NCBI RefSeq assembly: GCF_033296635.1
Contig: NW_026944067.1
Coordinates: 186,001 to 250,000, forward strand
DNA from: Dichotomopilus funicola
Taxonomy: Eukaryota > Ascomycota > Sordariomycetes > Sordariales > Chaetomiaceae
Length of the DNA stretch: 64,000 bases
Reading direction: 5' to 3'
Of this stretch, positions 33,715 through 45,739 are shown one piece after another. Under the pieces are notes generated by a model. That model saw nothing but the letters and a program-made list of their open reading frames with translations, was not told the DNA's origin and did no database searches. A program made the position numbers and the translations under genes. Position 1 is the stretch's first letter; every line of letters begins with the position of its first letter.

Positions 33715-35884
33715 GGGGGGGTTATTGGTAGAGAGATAGCTGGGGCCGTGGCTCGAGTGCCCGGTAGGGTAAAATTGATCGCATTCGTGAAGCTTGAATC
33801 TGCGCTATGGGGGATGGAATTGGTGATGTTGCTGTGAAATGTGCTCGTTGATAAACAATCGGTGGTCAAAAATAAGCCCGTGTTGCAGCAGCCTGATTTG
33901 CAACTCTTGCTCTTCAGGTTCGTTTCATTATCGTCTTTAGTGAAAAGAAAGCCAAAAAGCTCACCACGTACTTCTCTCTACCCCCCCGGTGGGGGCCGAG
34001 GAATAGTAGGCGGTTACGAAAACCCGCGGTCGGGTTTTGCATTGTGACCATCACCAGAGTCGAACTCACGGGGGCTCGGGTTCGGGCGCCATTTCTGACG
34101 CCCACGCCCCTCCAAATGCGCCATCCGAGGGTTGAGCATTCATCGGTGGGAGGCGTGGGAAGAAGCAGCGCGGGAATGGCTTATGAAGGCCCTTTTGCTT
34201 TGATGGAGGAAGGAGCGGACAGTGGGCAAGAGATAGAGCGCACGTGACCCCTACGCATCAAGATTCCTCGGTTGCAATTCAAGGTACCTAGGTAGCTCAG
34301 CTGCAACGTTGTCTGTGATATGCCGCGGCTAAAGTAAAGCATATCGTGGCCGTGCGAGTTGTCAGTCGTTGTGTTGATGGGCTGTTGCTGGTGCGATTTT
34401 GAAACATGTCCGTCACAGCTGCTGGAACAGATCGTCAGGGTCCGGAAACAGTCGTATTTTTGAAGTACACTCCAGATCGCGTCTCTGGGGTTGAAGGCAG
34501 GAAAACACGTGATCGTTTGACAGGAAAGATGGAAGAACAGATACCCTATGTAATCCGAGGCCTCGTCGTGGTAGCTAGCGTCAACTCTGGGGCAGGGACG
34601 CGTCGGTGACATTGACAGGTTTAAATCTCCTGGAAGCCAAGGAAACGTCAATAGTCCCAGGTGTGAAATTTGCCGTGGGACACCGCCTGCCTGAGACATG
34701 CCCCACAATTTCAGATGTCATGGAACCCCCTTTGACTTTGTTGCAGGAAGGTGGACAGATTCCAAGATCGCATTTTATCTCCCTGGGCCTGCCTACCGTT
34801 CACGACGTATTCTCGAGCAAGTCTTCTCTCATCACATTTCGCTGCCAAATGAGCAATAAATAACAACCACACCGGCCAAAGAAACGATGACGGAATACCG
34901 GCCGGAAGAAATGCGCCGGTCGGTGCATCCCGAGATGGTGGGGCAACCCCGATTGGCTGGCATTCATCGCCGCCTCCGGAACGTTCAACATCCGAGGCTG
35001 AAACACGACCGGTCCTTTGGTGTCAAAACGGGGCGTTGTACGGGCACGGGCTTGGCTGCGCTGGGATGAGCACAGCGACTCGCCGATAATGAGATTGGAA
35101 ACAAACGCTCTTTCGTCCGATCTCTTCCCACTAGCCGCCCGTTTGCCGTCCAACCTCGCCGACTTGCCAACTGCCTAGTCAGTCTTCCCCGCCGGCAACT
35201 GGGGCTTCCGCGCCCCCCATGGCATCCCGCTGTTCACGCGGTGGCGGTTAGTCTGTCGTCTCCTCCTCCGGCCAGTGGATCTGTTCCTTGCACCACCGCA
35301 ATCTGTATGTATTGGACGATCGAAACTCGGCAACCTTTCTACCCGTAAGACTTGGACTGCAGTCAGCATTCCCTCGCCTCGTGGTCACGCGTGGTTCGTT
35401 TGGATCCCGACTTGTGATGAACCCCGTTGAAGCATCTGATGAGCAAACCGCGTGAGTTGTGAACAAGTCCCCGTCCATACTCCCCGGTCGGAAAGGGCCG
35501 TGAGCCGACACCCGGTCGGGAAACCTGGCAAACGGGACCTGCGCCTGATGAGACTGCCGCCGTCTTCGTCCTTCTCCTCTGAACAGCGGCGGTGCAGCAC
35601 ATCCCGGACCCTTGCCCTCCTGTTACCAGTCTCAGGCTCAGTGCTCGTGTAAAAGGTTAGTCAACCGCATCGCACTCCGTTTTGGGTCTTCTCTGGACAT
35701 TTTACCTCTTTCAACGCTTCTGAGATCTCATGGTCTCAGTTTACTTTTTCTCGTCTTCCTCCCTTCTTGGCCCCCGCCCCCCATCTCCCTCGGTCTCGTA
35801 TTGCGACCTTTCGAGTTGAGCGCGGGTGGGCGGCAAATTCCCTTGATCCCTGGAGCCTGGGACCTTTTCTCATCACGTCAGCCC
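33715..35884. other. Intergenic, about 2.2 kb
   Basis: 3' flank of the cellulase, then the upstream region of the next plus-strand gene; pyrimidine-rich after about 35600. No exon or RNA gene supported. Confidence 0.5.
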
Positions 35885-35891
35885 TTTATAT
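35885..35891 (+). promoter_or_regulatory. TATA-like box before the unknown secreted protein
   Basis: TTTATAT about 125 nt upstream of ATG 36015. The spacing matches neighbouring TATA boxes and argues against the earlier in-frame ATG at 35913, which would leave almost no leader. Confidence 0.4.
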
Positions 35892-36014
35892 GAACCCCCT
35901 CGGTCGCCCGACATGCCGCTTAACATGCCGCGCTTCTTCTCGCTCGCTGCTACGGCTCACCCTCGAGACCACGAGCTTCGCCGGGCATACTGGAGTTTCA
36001 GCCGGGTTTCCAAG

Positions 36015-36989
36015 ATGGCTCTCCAACCCTCCCTCCTTCACGTCTCTGTCGTCGCCGTCCTAGTATTCTTCTCCTTCCTCCTCAGCCATGGCGAAACAGC
36101 AGCAGTACAGGGTGTCTGCCACACACACGACCCGCCTAACCCACTGGCCACGTCATTCCCAAACAACTCGACCGGAGTTCTGAACGCGACGCTCGCCATC
36201 ATTCCCATTCCGCTCGAGACAGCTCGCCGCTTAATCCCATCTCAGTACAGGATCCTCGAGCACGCCTATCGCGCTCTGATCCCCGACTTTCCCAAGGGGA
36301 TGTACCCAGTGCTGCTGCAGGCCGCACATGACCATGATGTTCAATTCCGGGCGTACAACATCACCATAGACGACTTCTCGGTCAGCTTCTCCATTCATTG
36401 TGTTCGACCCCCGTGTATGTGCTAACGTCGGGAACAGCGTGCTGGGTTTGAGTTTGGATTCCTGGACCTCTTGGGTGACGGCTACTCCTCCTTCCGATGG
36501 GCGCCAGCCCAACTCATCACCTCCACGAACGACATAGCCGTGGAGGGATCCCGGGCGTATGGGACGGTTGTATCACCGGCCGAGTACGAGCCGGCGTGTG
36601 ACGCCTATCAACAGTTGCCAAACGGCAACGCCTACTTCAAAGCAACCAGCCTTGACTCTCGCGATTTTATCGAGCTCGAATTCGCCCGCACGCCACATTC
36701 ATCTCGTCATCGTTACCCCTTGGAGCTCTACCGAAACATAACCAACCAACCCACCTTCGCGAATGCCAGCTCCTGCGACAACATGATCCGGTTCTTCAAC
36801 ACCAGCATGTCCACCGGCGAGCATGCCCCTGTCGCAGTGCGTGGGAAAGCCACAGGCCGCGCATTCCCTTTCAATGAAACGACACACAAGTGGGCAGATG
36901 TCTACGGGATTCAGGTGGCGACACCGTTCATCGAGAACAATTATCTCGACTGTCAGACTATGAAAGGATACCCCGGAAGTGTCGGGTAA
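36015..36989 (+). CDS. Secreted or type II membrane glycoprotein of unknown function
   Basis: Two exons (36015-36380, 36438-36989; 57-nt intron with GCTAAC branch site) give 305 aa. The N-terminus MALQPSLLHVSVVAVLVFFS then FLLSHG is a signal peptide or signal anchor. At least seven N-glycosylation sequons (NNST, NATL, NITI, NITN, NASS, NTSM, NETT) show passage through the ER. I do not recognise the family. Conserved-looking blocks are LAIIPIPLETARRLIPSQYR, FEFGFLDLLGDGYSSFRWAP, GTVVSPAEYEPACDAY and KWADVYGIQVATPFIENNY. The block spacing weakly recalls acetoacetate-decarboxylase-like folds, but this is only an impression. A start at 35913 would add 34 residues. Confidence 0.72.
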
Positions 36990-39374
36990 TTCTGGCCGTG
37001 ATATGGGGCCTACACAAAAGAAAAAGTGCATTTGTAGCAATGATACCCTGTTCTGCGGGCAGCCTGAAAACAGGACAGAACTTTTGGGAAAGCTTGGAAA
37101 GAAGTAAAAGAAATCTTATAACAAAAATATTAATAGCTTATAAACATGTTACAATCAGTCATTGGTGCCTCGAGCTTCATGAATAATGTCATTCAAAATG
37201 CATAGGTATTTATCTGCTCTATCGCTTTTAACCCAAGCCAAACTCCTTGGTCCGCCATGCGCGTTTTGTCTTGTCTATGTCTATCGATGCAACGACCGGA
37301 AATTTGAACAGCGTTGGAACCAACAATCAGAAAATCCGTAACACCATTTTAACCATCTCTCGTCCTTACTTCGTGACCCTGAACTCCTCGCATGCTGATG
37401 AAAAAAAGAAAGGATGCAAACCGAAAGATCATTCCCCCAACAACCGTCGCCCCTGCTCTGCACTCAGATGAGACAGTCACCATTTGATTCCCTCCAAGGC
37501 GGTGCCAACAAACGAATCACCCTGTTACTTTCCCGGAACTCGTCAACGACGGTCGTCGCATCCCGGCTCGTTCCGTTGAATCCCGGCGGAACAACATAGC
37601 CACAACATGGGATCTCATCCCATCATCGCTCGCGATCCCATCCTCTCAGATGGCTTCTTCACAAGTCAATAGGCATCCTAGTTTTCGCGTTCGTCGTCCA
37701 TGGTCGCCCTCGAGTTGTTTTGACAAGCGGCAACGTGCGCTGGATGATCCGGATGAAGGAGCGGGAAAGAGTCCGCTTGAGCGGGACCGCCTGGAACATG
37801 ATTTGGAGTTCTTGCGGTCTTTGGTCCATCGAGAATGAAGTGAGAAGAGATGATGAGGCCGGACAGGAGAGTCACGGCCGAAAGGATAGAAAGGAAGAGA
37901 TTCGACCGGCGATGGGGGTTCGAGACTGAGGAGAAGACGACGCAGACCGCGGCAGCAGCCGAAAAGAATATGGGCTAAGGCGAGGAAGAAAAGTGTAACA
38001 ACCCAGCGAAAGAAAGTAAACAACAACAACAACAAAAAAAAATAAAAAATCCCCCAATCCAAAAGTGCAGGCCCGGCTGCTAGACCACAACAGAAGAAAG
38101 GAAGAAAAAATTGGACGAAAAGACTATTCCTCACAGACTGATCGACATGACCACCAAGTCCTAGACCCAGCCCGCCCGACCCAAGGCGGGCAGGGCAGAG
38201 ACTATAAGAGCTTCGAAGCGGCGGGCCCACCCACCTGCTTTCCCGACCTCCCGCTTGGCTTGTTGGACAAGACCGAAAGCAAGTGGTCGCTGTTGGGGCC
38301 GCGTTGCTGACACCCGCAAGCCGCAGCCGCAGCGGGTGTGTTGTTGGCCCACATTTAGTGAGAGAGATGTATGTATCTTCCCCAAACCCAGCGGCACGGA
38401 AATTTTCTTGGAGAGGGGTTTTTCTTTTTGACTTGCTGTGTTCTGCGCGCTTTTCCAGTAACTGATCGTGCGACGGGCCGGATTGCCGGGTGTCAGATCT
38501 GGGGGTCCGGTTGGTAGGGGGGCGGCGAGGAAAGGACGGGGAACGGGTTGCGGGTTGGTTTGGGCGATTTTCACGTGAGATTTGTTGGAGACCAACTAAC
38601 TAACTAACAAGCGGCACGGGAGAGAGGGTCCGGCGTGGTCGACCCGTTGATGGATGGGGGAGTTGATAGGACTGTGCCGCAGGCCGGGTCTGGGGCCCGG
38701 AGGTCAGGTTGGTTTTGGGGAGGAGGGGAGTAGGGAGAATGAGGTTGTTGAAACGTGTTGGGATGAAACAGGGATTTTGGTGGATGGGTAGAAAAGAGTT
38801 GATGGATTTTGAGGTTTGGAAATGGGGGATCGGGGGATTACGGGATCGCTGGATTAACGGATTGGAGGGTTTATACTGCCGGATTACGGATTACTAGATC
38901 GGGGAAATTGAGGTACTCCATTCCTCCGGGTTCTGAACCGGGGCTTTTGATTGTTTTTAACTATGACTGAAACATTTCAAGAGGCTGGGGGAAGATGCTC
39001 AAAAGGAGCCGTCTGGAACCGAACACTGAACAGTCATCGGGGACTTAAACGCATCGCCAAGGATAGAAGAGTGCCATCTATACAATTTGTTAGTGCAGAT
39101 TCAGAAGCTAGCATGGAACAAGCGTAAGCACTCACTTTATAAACATGGTCTCCAACGAGCCGGCCGCTCGGCCCGAGTCAAGGCCTCCAATATCTTCCTT
39201 CGGGTCGAGGCTAAAGCTCGCACTTGTTTGTCGGATAATGTATTAGTATTTGAAGGATCTTTCAATGCCCAGACACCATCGTGTTCCTCCATCGCATTTG
39301 GGCTGGCTGGGTACCTTGTATTTTTTTTTGAAAAAACAAAACTCCAAACGTTGACCACCACCACTGCCAGCCCA
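36990..39374. other. Intergenic, about 2.4 kb
   Basis: Contains a 62-codon plus-strand open frame at 37650-37838 (Arg/Glu-rich, no support), an A/CAA-rich tract at about 38020-38050, a CTAA tetranucleotide run near 38598, and imperfect GGATTAC repeats at 38827-38897. No gene is convincing. Confidence 0.45.
38827..38897 (+). repeat. Imperfect GGATTA-type minisatellite
   Basis: Units such as GGATTACGGGATC, GGATTAACGGATT and GGATTACGGATTAC recur over about 70 nt. Purine-rich non-coding sequence. Confidence 0.45.
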
Positions 39375-39620
39375 TCACCACGGCCCTTCAATCCTCCTCA
39401 GAAACTCCAGCGTCTCCTCTCCAACTGTTTGTCCCTTTTCCCCGCCCGGTTCGTTCCCGTTAACCCCCTCATATTTATTAATATCCCCAGAGCTGGGGGT
39501 CTTGGTGGTGGGCTTTCTACTAGCAGTATTCCCGCCGTTCTTGGTTGCGGAATCCTCGCGGGCCCGGGCGGACTTTGTGCTCCCGGTTCCCGCGGCGGGT
39601 GACGATGTGCTTTGGCCCAT
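39375..39620 (-). CDS. Small hypothetical protein, possibly N-myristoylated
   Basis: Single exon, 81 aa, ATG 39620 in a strong context (GCCGCCATGG). MGQSTSSP fits the N-myristoylation consensus (Gly2, Ser at position 6 counting Met as 1). The rest is Ser/Thr/Gly/Lys-rich and probably disordered except for a short C-terminal helix EETLEFLRRIEG. A CT- and A-rich stretch ending in AAAAAATAG upstream (near 39700) looks like a leader-intron acceptor. Family not recognised. It could also be the last exon of a longer gene, but no upstream coding exon is evident. Confidence 0.4.
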   Translation of the reverse strand: MGQSTSSPAAGTGSTKSARAREDSATKNGGNTASRKPTTKTPSSGDINKYEGVNGNEPGGEKGQTVGEETLEFLRRIEGPW

Positions 39621-40765
39621 GGCGGCGGGCTTCTTTCTGTTTCCTTGGCGAAAATCCAAGGATCGAGGCGGCGGGAGGAGATACTTAGATCCTGGTATCT
39701 ATTTTTTTGTAAGTGCTCGACGCGGCGGGTTGTGGGTGATGTTCCGGTGTGAGCACCTTGGAGTATGTACTTACAGTGGTAGTTTGGTGATGGTTCACTG
39801 CACAGGGTAAACGTGTGAGTGAAAACGGAAGACGACTTACCTAGTAGGTTGGAGGATAGTGTGATCATCGGTGACACGAGAAACATGCGTTGTCGTTTTG
39901 CTGGCAAAGGCATTGTAAACTTGCGAGGATTTGTGAGTCACATTGGCATTGTCCTTGGCCTAGCCAAGGCTTTATTGATGATATTGTAGAGTTAGCATAA
40001 AGTGTGGGTGGCAGGAGCAAGGACGAGACACAAGTGGTTACGAAAATTGTTGACATCAAGTGAGATTTGATGTGCTTTAAAAGGTAGTTTTCCGGAGCTC
40101 CGCATGGGGACCGGCGGGTCTAGTGTGCACAAGTTGGCATGAACTCTAAGTGTTCATGGTAATCACGCACGATAATACATATTCACCAACAATAAGACAA
40201 AGACCGGGGCTGTAATTATACTATATCCAACTATTACCTTGACTCAAAGTCAGCTATTCTATACAACGACATCAAGGAATACGCACAGATTTAGACTTCT
40301 CCTCGGCAGCTTATGCTGATTAAGAAACTGGAAAGAAAGTTATCACTACTACGACTGCTAATATTCAATATCTAATCTTGAAATCTATGGACTTTTCGAA
40401 CCTGCTGAACCCTGTTCCTGGCACATTTGTTGTGTCGTGGCCTCGTTGCACAGTCTAGGAAGGGGACGGGTTCAAAGATACTGTGGGCGGGGATAACGGG
40501 CAGAATCCCAGGATTCTATCAGTCTGAGCTTGTATAATTACAACAAACCTTGATCCGAGAATGTTGGAGATAGCAGAGGATGTGATATGAAAACCCCTGG
40601 CACAAATCTACTATACGAACGTCTCTATGCCCACGCCAGGTTTAAATCATCCTAGATGGCCTCTAGTCATCTAGGCACAGGTGGCCATGACTCGCAAAAA
40701 CATACCAGAACTCCATGCCTTCTAATATGTAGATATACCTTAAAATGCGACACCCAAATTCAAAT
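39621..40765. other. Intergenic, AT-rich
   Basis: AT-rich with short open frames. One, at 39865-40056 on the minus strand, is listed separately. No other gene seen. Confidence 0.45.
39865..40056 (-). CDS. Candidate small secreted Cys-rich peptide
   Basis: A 63-residue frame from ATG 40056. The first 21 residues (MSTIFVTTCVSSLLLPPTLY, A) resemble a signal peptide with cleavage after LYA. The mature part ends in a Cys-rich segment with six Cys (CQC, then CLC, then CFSC). Short length and absence of introns mean it could be a chance frame; no clear promoter element is at the right distance. Confidence 0.22.
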   Translation of the reverse strand: MSTIFVTTCVSSLLLPPTLYANSTISSIKPWLGQGQCQCDSQILASLQCLCQQNDNACFSCHR

Positions 40766-42702
40766 TTACCCATCGATCCTCGTGTACCCATGCCTCGCAC
40801 CATTCCCTCGACCCACTAGAGACTCCTCCGCCTCCTGCAGCAGAGGACGCTCATCTTCAAACGACTTGCCATCATCGCTTCTCCTCTCCCCATTGGTACC
40901 AACATCCAATTTAGTCGCCAAGTGGTTACCCGTCCTCGTCCAGAAGAACCAGTATGCCACACCCAGAAACAGAATTCCCAGGCCGACCAGGGGGTAAGCA
41001 TAGTATGGGTATCCGTCTGCGCTCCAGCCGCCGGATGGTGGAACAAAGGGCGCAAGTACGAGGAAGATGTTGAGGAGGAGATAGATGCCGGCGACTGGGA
41101 GGTATGTCTGGAACGGCGAGGTCCATTTCTCTGATTTGTTGAACCGCAGGTAGATGAGCCCCGCGGCAACGAATCCGTTCATCCAGGCGTTGGGGTACGT
41201 GTATCTAAACAGTGGTGATTAGTCAAGCCACTGAAAATATGTGGTGAGATGGGGACCTTACAAGTTGACAATAAAGTTGTATGCAGGGCCGGGGGGAGGT
41301 GCGACGAGCACAGTCACAGTAACTATCCAATGTAGGAAGAGCTGTTGTGTACGGTTAGTATGATTAGTCAAATGCACAATACCGAAATGCTCTGTGGGAT
41401 CAACAATAACACGTACCGAAGCCGCCGGCGTGTTGAACGGTTTTGTGGAAGCCCAAAACCTGCTCCACGGCAAGATCCCTTCTCGCCCCAGCTCCTGGTT
41501 GACACGCGAATGCGCAAAGCTGACGGCCAGTACGTTGCCAATGTTGCTGAGCGCAACCAGCGCAGGCAGGCTTCGCGCAAGAGCGCTGTCCCCGAACATG
41601 TTCCGGAAGAACAGGCCGGCAACAATGACCTCGGACTTGGCCAGTTCCCCCTTCGGAATGGCGGCAAAATATGCGACGTTGGCGAGAGTGTACAAGATAG
41701 TGACACTGATCACCGCGAGGGGGCCGGCGACCTTGAGGGTACGTTGTGGGTTCTTCAGCTCTCCAAGCACATAGTTGGCGTTTTCCCACCCCTTGTAGCT
41801 GTACACCACCTGGAGCATGGCCGTGGCATAGGCATAGGCCCCGCCTACACCATATCCATCTCCCTTTTCGATGGCCCAGAAGTCATCAAAGTTATGGGGA
41901 TCCGGAACCATACGATGGCCCGCGAGCGCGGCAAACCCCGAGAAGACAATCAGGAGTAAAACGAGGACCTTGAAGACCCCCAAAGCATTCGTGAGCCCGA
42001 GCCCCCATTTCGGGAGCACGCCGTGCAGGAGAACGACGGTGGTGGCACAGCATACGGCGATCGTCCGTGGGATCCAGCCGTCCGGCATCGGGTGGCCGGT
42101 AGCCAACAACACGTAACGGCCAAATGCCAGGGAGTTGCTGGCGGAAAATCCGAGCAACACGATTTGCACGGCGAAGACGCTCGAGGCGAGATACAGCGGT
42201 CGACGGTACACTCGCTCTAGGTAGTTCTTCTCTCCCCCTGATCGAGGGATGGCAAGGCCGAACTCAAGAAAAACGCTCAGGCCGGAGAGGGTGAGGAGGC
42301 CGGCTGATGCAAGTTAATAACTGGCAGAAATGAGGAGTAATTAAATGAGTAATCAGTGCGAGGCTTCCTTACCGACTGCCCACATCGACAAAGTAATTCC
42401 CACAGAGCCCGTGGCAGCAAAAATGCCCGATGGCGTTGAGAAAACTGCGACGGAACAACACTCGTTAGGCGGGGGTTTCACCAGAAGTTCCGAACTCAGG
42501 ATGGTGAAGCCTTACTGCCCGTTCCAATCATCTTGTTGAGAATCAAAAACACAGTCCCAGCTGCGCCAATCTTTCTCCTGGAAGAGTTGGGGGCCGAGTC
42601 GCCTGCGACGCCCCCAGCAACAATCCGGTTCCCGGATTCATCATCGTCAGAAGGCGGGTCGAGGACCACAACGACGGGCCGCTTGCCATTTCGGTCACTC
42701 AT
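40766..42702 (-). CDS. APC-superfamily amino-acid permease, high-affinity methionine permease type
   Basis: Exons 42516-42702, 42373-42444, 41417-42303, 41262-41341 and 40766-41204 give 554 aa. A plasma-membrane proton symporter for amino acids; the pattern fits the fungal L-type (LAT) group with MUP1/MUP3. After a 45-residue cytosolic N-terminus the first helices carry KIGAAGTVFLILNKMIGTG and IFSTPSGIFAATGSVG, the substrate-backbone loop of this family. SGLSVFLEFGLAIPRSGGEK follows. Helix 6 region is VVYSYKGWENANYVLGELKN. Later helices include FSGFAALAG, GPLAVISVTILYTLANVAYF and LVGLGILFLGVAYWFFW; about twelve in total. The acidic/Arg-rich C-tail (DERPLLQEAEESL) is typical of ubiquitin-regulated permeases. 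Substrate preference is inferred. Confidence 0.9.
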
Positions 42703-43752
42703 CGGAGAATGACGGTACGGGCCGCGCTGCAGATAACGCTACAACGAAGCAGGGAAGGGGGGAAAAGAGCCGATTGTTGGACGATCCAAAACGGCGCTCT
42801 GTTTCGGGGGGGCCACTGTCCTGTTAAAAAGGAGTCGAGTCCAGCAAGCCACACGCTGCACAAGCCTTGACAGAAGCAAAAAGTTGTCGCGTGGTGCAAA
42901 GGCCCATGGAATGCCTGGGGGAGGCCACAAGGGCCCCTGTGAGGAAGGCGTGGTCATGCTGCGGCAAGGGGAGAGGACAGCAGCGAATGGCGTGCTTGGC
43001 GGTCTCAAGGGTGTTTGGATGGGAGCACCCAATTGGGCCTGGTTGGTTTCGGGGCCCCACAGCGACAAATCGGACCGGAGCGGCAGTTCCCGGTGCGGGA
43101 CACGTGCCGATAACCGGGAATCACAGCCCGGCAGCTTGGCGGGGCGACGGGTTCAGGGCCGGACTGGGGAGGGAAGGCATGACATGGCTGATGGCTCACA
43201 TGAGAACCTGGAAGCGGGGATTTGTTTGGCATAGGTAGCTCATGCAACAAAACAAGACAGGGTCCTATTAGATTTTATGATTCGCTCTTCACCCAACCGC
43301 AACTACCTGATTAAGCAAATCGAACTGTATGATGTGACCAATCTCGTCGAAACACACTAGTTAATATTTTTTTGTCTTTGCATCTTACTTCCAGATCCTT
43401 CAGCAGCCAAGGAAATAATGAAATGAAAAGCAGACAAATCAAAAACAACAGCGGAAAGGACAGTCTTTAACTTTCGGACAGTAAAGGATGAGGGGAGTAG
43501 AGGGAACCAAGAAGAAAGGAAAAGATTTAAGAAATTTTGAGCAATAACAAAATATTACGAGACGTCCAAGAACTAGGTCAAGGACGTAACTGCTTTGCAT
43601 GGTCAGCTTTAGCTTTAAAACAAGCGAAGCACACCAATGAGGAAGCATCACTTCAGCCATAGTTGACTTACCAGCAAACTGCCAAACACCTTTTTTTCTT
43701 TTCAGATTACCTAGTCCAACGGTAACCCAACCAACGAACCGAGTGGAGGCCC
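42703..43752. other. Intergenic, permease promoter
   Basis: Upstream of the permease and 3' flank of the C2H2-like gene. No perfect sulphur-regulator (CYS3-type) site was seen. No gene. Confidence 0.45.
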
Positions 43753-45739
43753 CTACTGACCCGGCCATCCTCGACCTCCTCCCATACTTCCACCCGGCGG
43801 TCCGCTAGAAGGCGGCATCTGGTAGTTCACATTCCTCTGTGCAGGAGCATAGGGATCATATTGCGTGTTGGCGAAGACCTGGTGTTGTGACAGTTGAAAA
43901 TGTTGAGGTTGAGGTGGGGGGGGGTGACGCAAAGCCGGGTTGTTGACAATTGGGGCCTGTTGGTGCTGGTGTTGCTGTTGAGGTTGGGGTTGGGGAGGCC
44001 AGGTCGGGGTGATGGCAATCGGGGGGTGTTCGGGGGGTCCCGAGTAGCTATGCTCTGGGGTTGGGGCAGCGGGGAGTGGATGTGTTGACTGTGACGCAGA
44101 AGTGGTACTGGGTAGCGAGTGATGATGGTGAGGTTGAGGTTCAGTAAGCTCAGTAAAATTGTTGCTCGCCATCGGTCTCGGTGCTATGCGTTGAAAGGCT
44201 CCAGGTTCCCTGACTCGGGACTGGGTGGCTTTTGTCGACTTCAACACGCGCCCGCCCATTACACGGTCAGGATCGTTCGGCTTTTTCTTGTTACCCGCAT
44301 TTGACGGGCCACCTGTCGCTTGCTTTGTCTGCTGGTTTTTGCGGTGTTGAGGCGCCGTGTTTGCGTCGAACTCGAGTCGGGACTCAGCAAGACAATGCCC
44401 ATAAATATCGTCTGCTAATTCGGTGCCAAGAGAAACAATTGTGTCCGTATCTGGGCCCAAAGGCTGCGATTGTAGCTTCTCTTTAAATTGACAAGGGAAG
44501 ATTTCTTTGGCGCGAAGCCTCGCCACATCGGCGATGTCATCAAACTCGATCGTCGCTGCTTGAATCCAAGGTTCGTAGTCTAGACCAGGAAGGAGACAAA
44601 GGTTAATGAGAAGGGGTGTCATTGGGCATGACGTCTTTGAATCAAGCGATGCACAAACCTGGACTGGGTATGACATCGTCATTGGGAAACAGTTTTTCCC
44701 ACAACAGTTCCCAAGTGTTGACTTTCAATTTCTGCTCCCGCTCGATCAGTTTGGCTACCATATTCTCGTCAATGCCGTCTTCAGGATCTCTGGCAGCTCT
44801 CTGTTCTTCGGTACGGGAACGATGGTGCGCTGGCAACAGGTGCTCGGTTCTGACATGCCTCCTATTGTAGAACAAAATCCCAGTCAGAAAGTATTTCAAG
44901 GTTTGACATCTGAAACAATGATCTCCCAGTTTACGGCTGGTGTTTGTTGTTGTTTGTTGGGGGAGAAAGAAGGGGAGGTGAGTGGGGGGGGCTAGTTGAG
45001 GGTGTACGAACTTGACATCCAGGTAGGTGCGGAATTCTTTGTTGCAGTTCGGATGGTCTCTCACGTTGAATCGTCTCTTATTTCTCTTCCGGAAGGGGCA
45101 GCTGAACGGCCTTATATGGGATGGACCGCTACAGGGTTGTTGGTTGTGAGCCTCATCGTCGTCTTCGTCTCCGTCCCCATTATTATCGTCCTGTTGTTCT
45201 GAGCCAGCGTCACCGTCGTCCGACGCAGGGTGGCTGTCGTCATTCTGCGACTGTCGATGCTCGTTCTGTCCCAGGTAACCGCTGCGATCGGACCGTGGAG
45301 CGGCATAATAGCCATAGTTGCAATATGGTCCGTGGTCGCCAGCCACAATCGTGAAGGGCTGCCGGTCCGCCGATGGAGCCTGGGGGAAATACTGGGGGTT
45401 TTCAAGACTCCCGCCCAGACAGAACCTAGCCGAATGTGTTTCGGCCTCGGAGTAATCGATGGGTGCTCCCTGGGCCCATGCCATAGGGCCGGGCAAGTTC
45501 CGGGGAACATGGCCCAAAGCACTCCCAGGGCGGGCATCTAAGTGGCCTTCGGCGAGGTTGAAGATGGTGGAGTTGTTAAACACAACGGGAACGTGAGTGG
45601 AATTGACAACACTTGGACTTGAGGGGCAGGACTGGGGTCTTCTGCGAAAGGAAAGCTTCGGGGAAGGGCGCAAGGCTGGCGAGATAGGGGCCACGCCGCT
45701 GCGGCTGAGGGCCGCTGAGGCCACCGATTGCTGAACCAT
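43753..45739 (-). CDS. Atypical C2H2 zinc-finger protein with Gln/His/Pro-rich C-terminus
   Basis: Exons 45012-45739, 44659-44861 and 43753-44579 give 585 aa. The finger spans the first splice join. Cys in FSCPF and Cys in HPNCNKEF are spaced by 17 residues and followed by LDVKRHVRTEH with two His: a long, degenerate C2H2 seen in many fungal proteins that start CPF. Before it lies a very acidic run (GDGDEDDDEAHN). After it comes a conserved helical segment (PEDGIDENMVAKLIEREQKL, WELLWEKLFPND) that often follows this finger, then YEPWIQ. The last 250 residues are a His/Gln/Pro-rich disordered tail. DNA binding is possible but unproven. The first intron is 150 nt, a multiple of three, and has no in-frame stop; see findings. 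Confidence 0.8.

Noticed and set aside
34041..34085. tRNA-like B-box (GAGTTCGACTC on the minus strand)
   Set aside because: No A-box, acceptor stem pairing or anticodon arm could be found at the proper distance.
37646..38230. 194-codon minus-strand frame with Phe/Leu/Val run
   Set aside because: The hydrophobic run comes from a CAA/A-rich simple sequence read antisense; not a membrane protein.
36990..39374. Hidden transposon or RIP-degraded element in the larger gaps
   Set aside because: I looked for terminal repeats, transposase or reverse-transcriptase fragments in all gaps above 1 kb and saw none.
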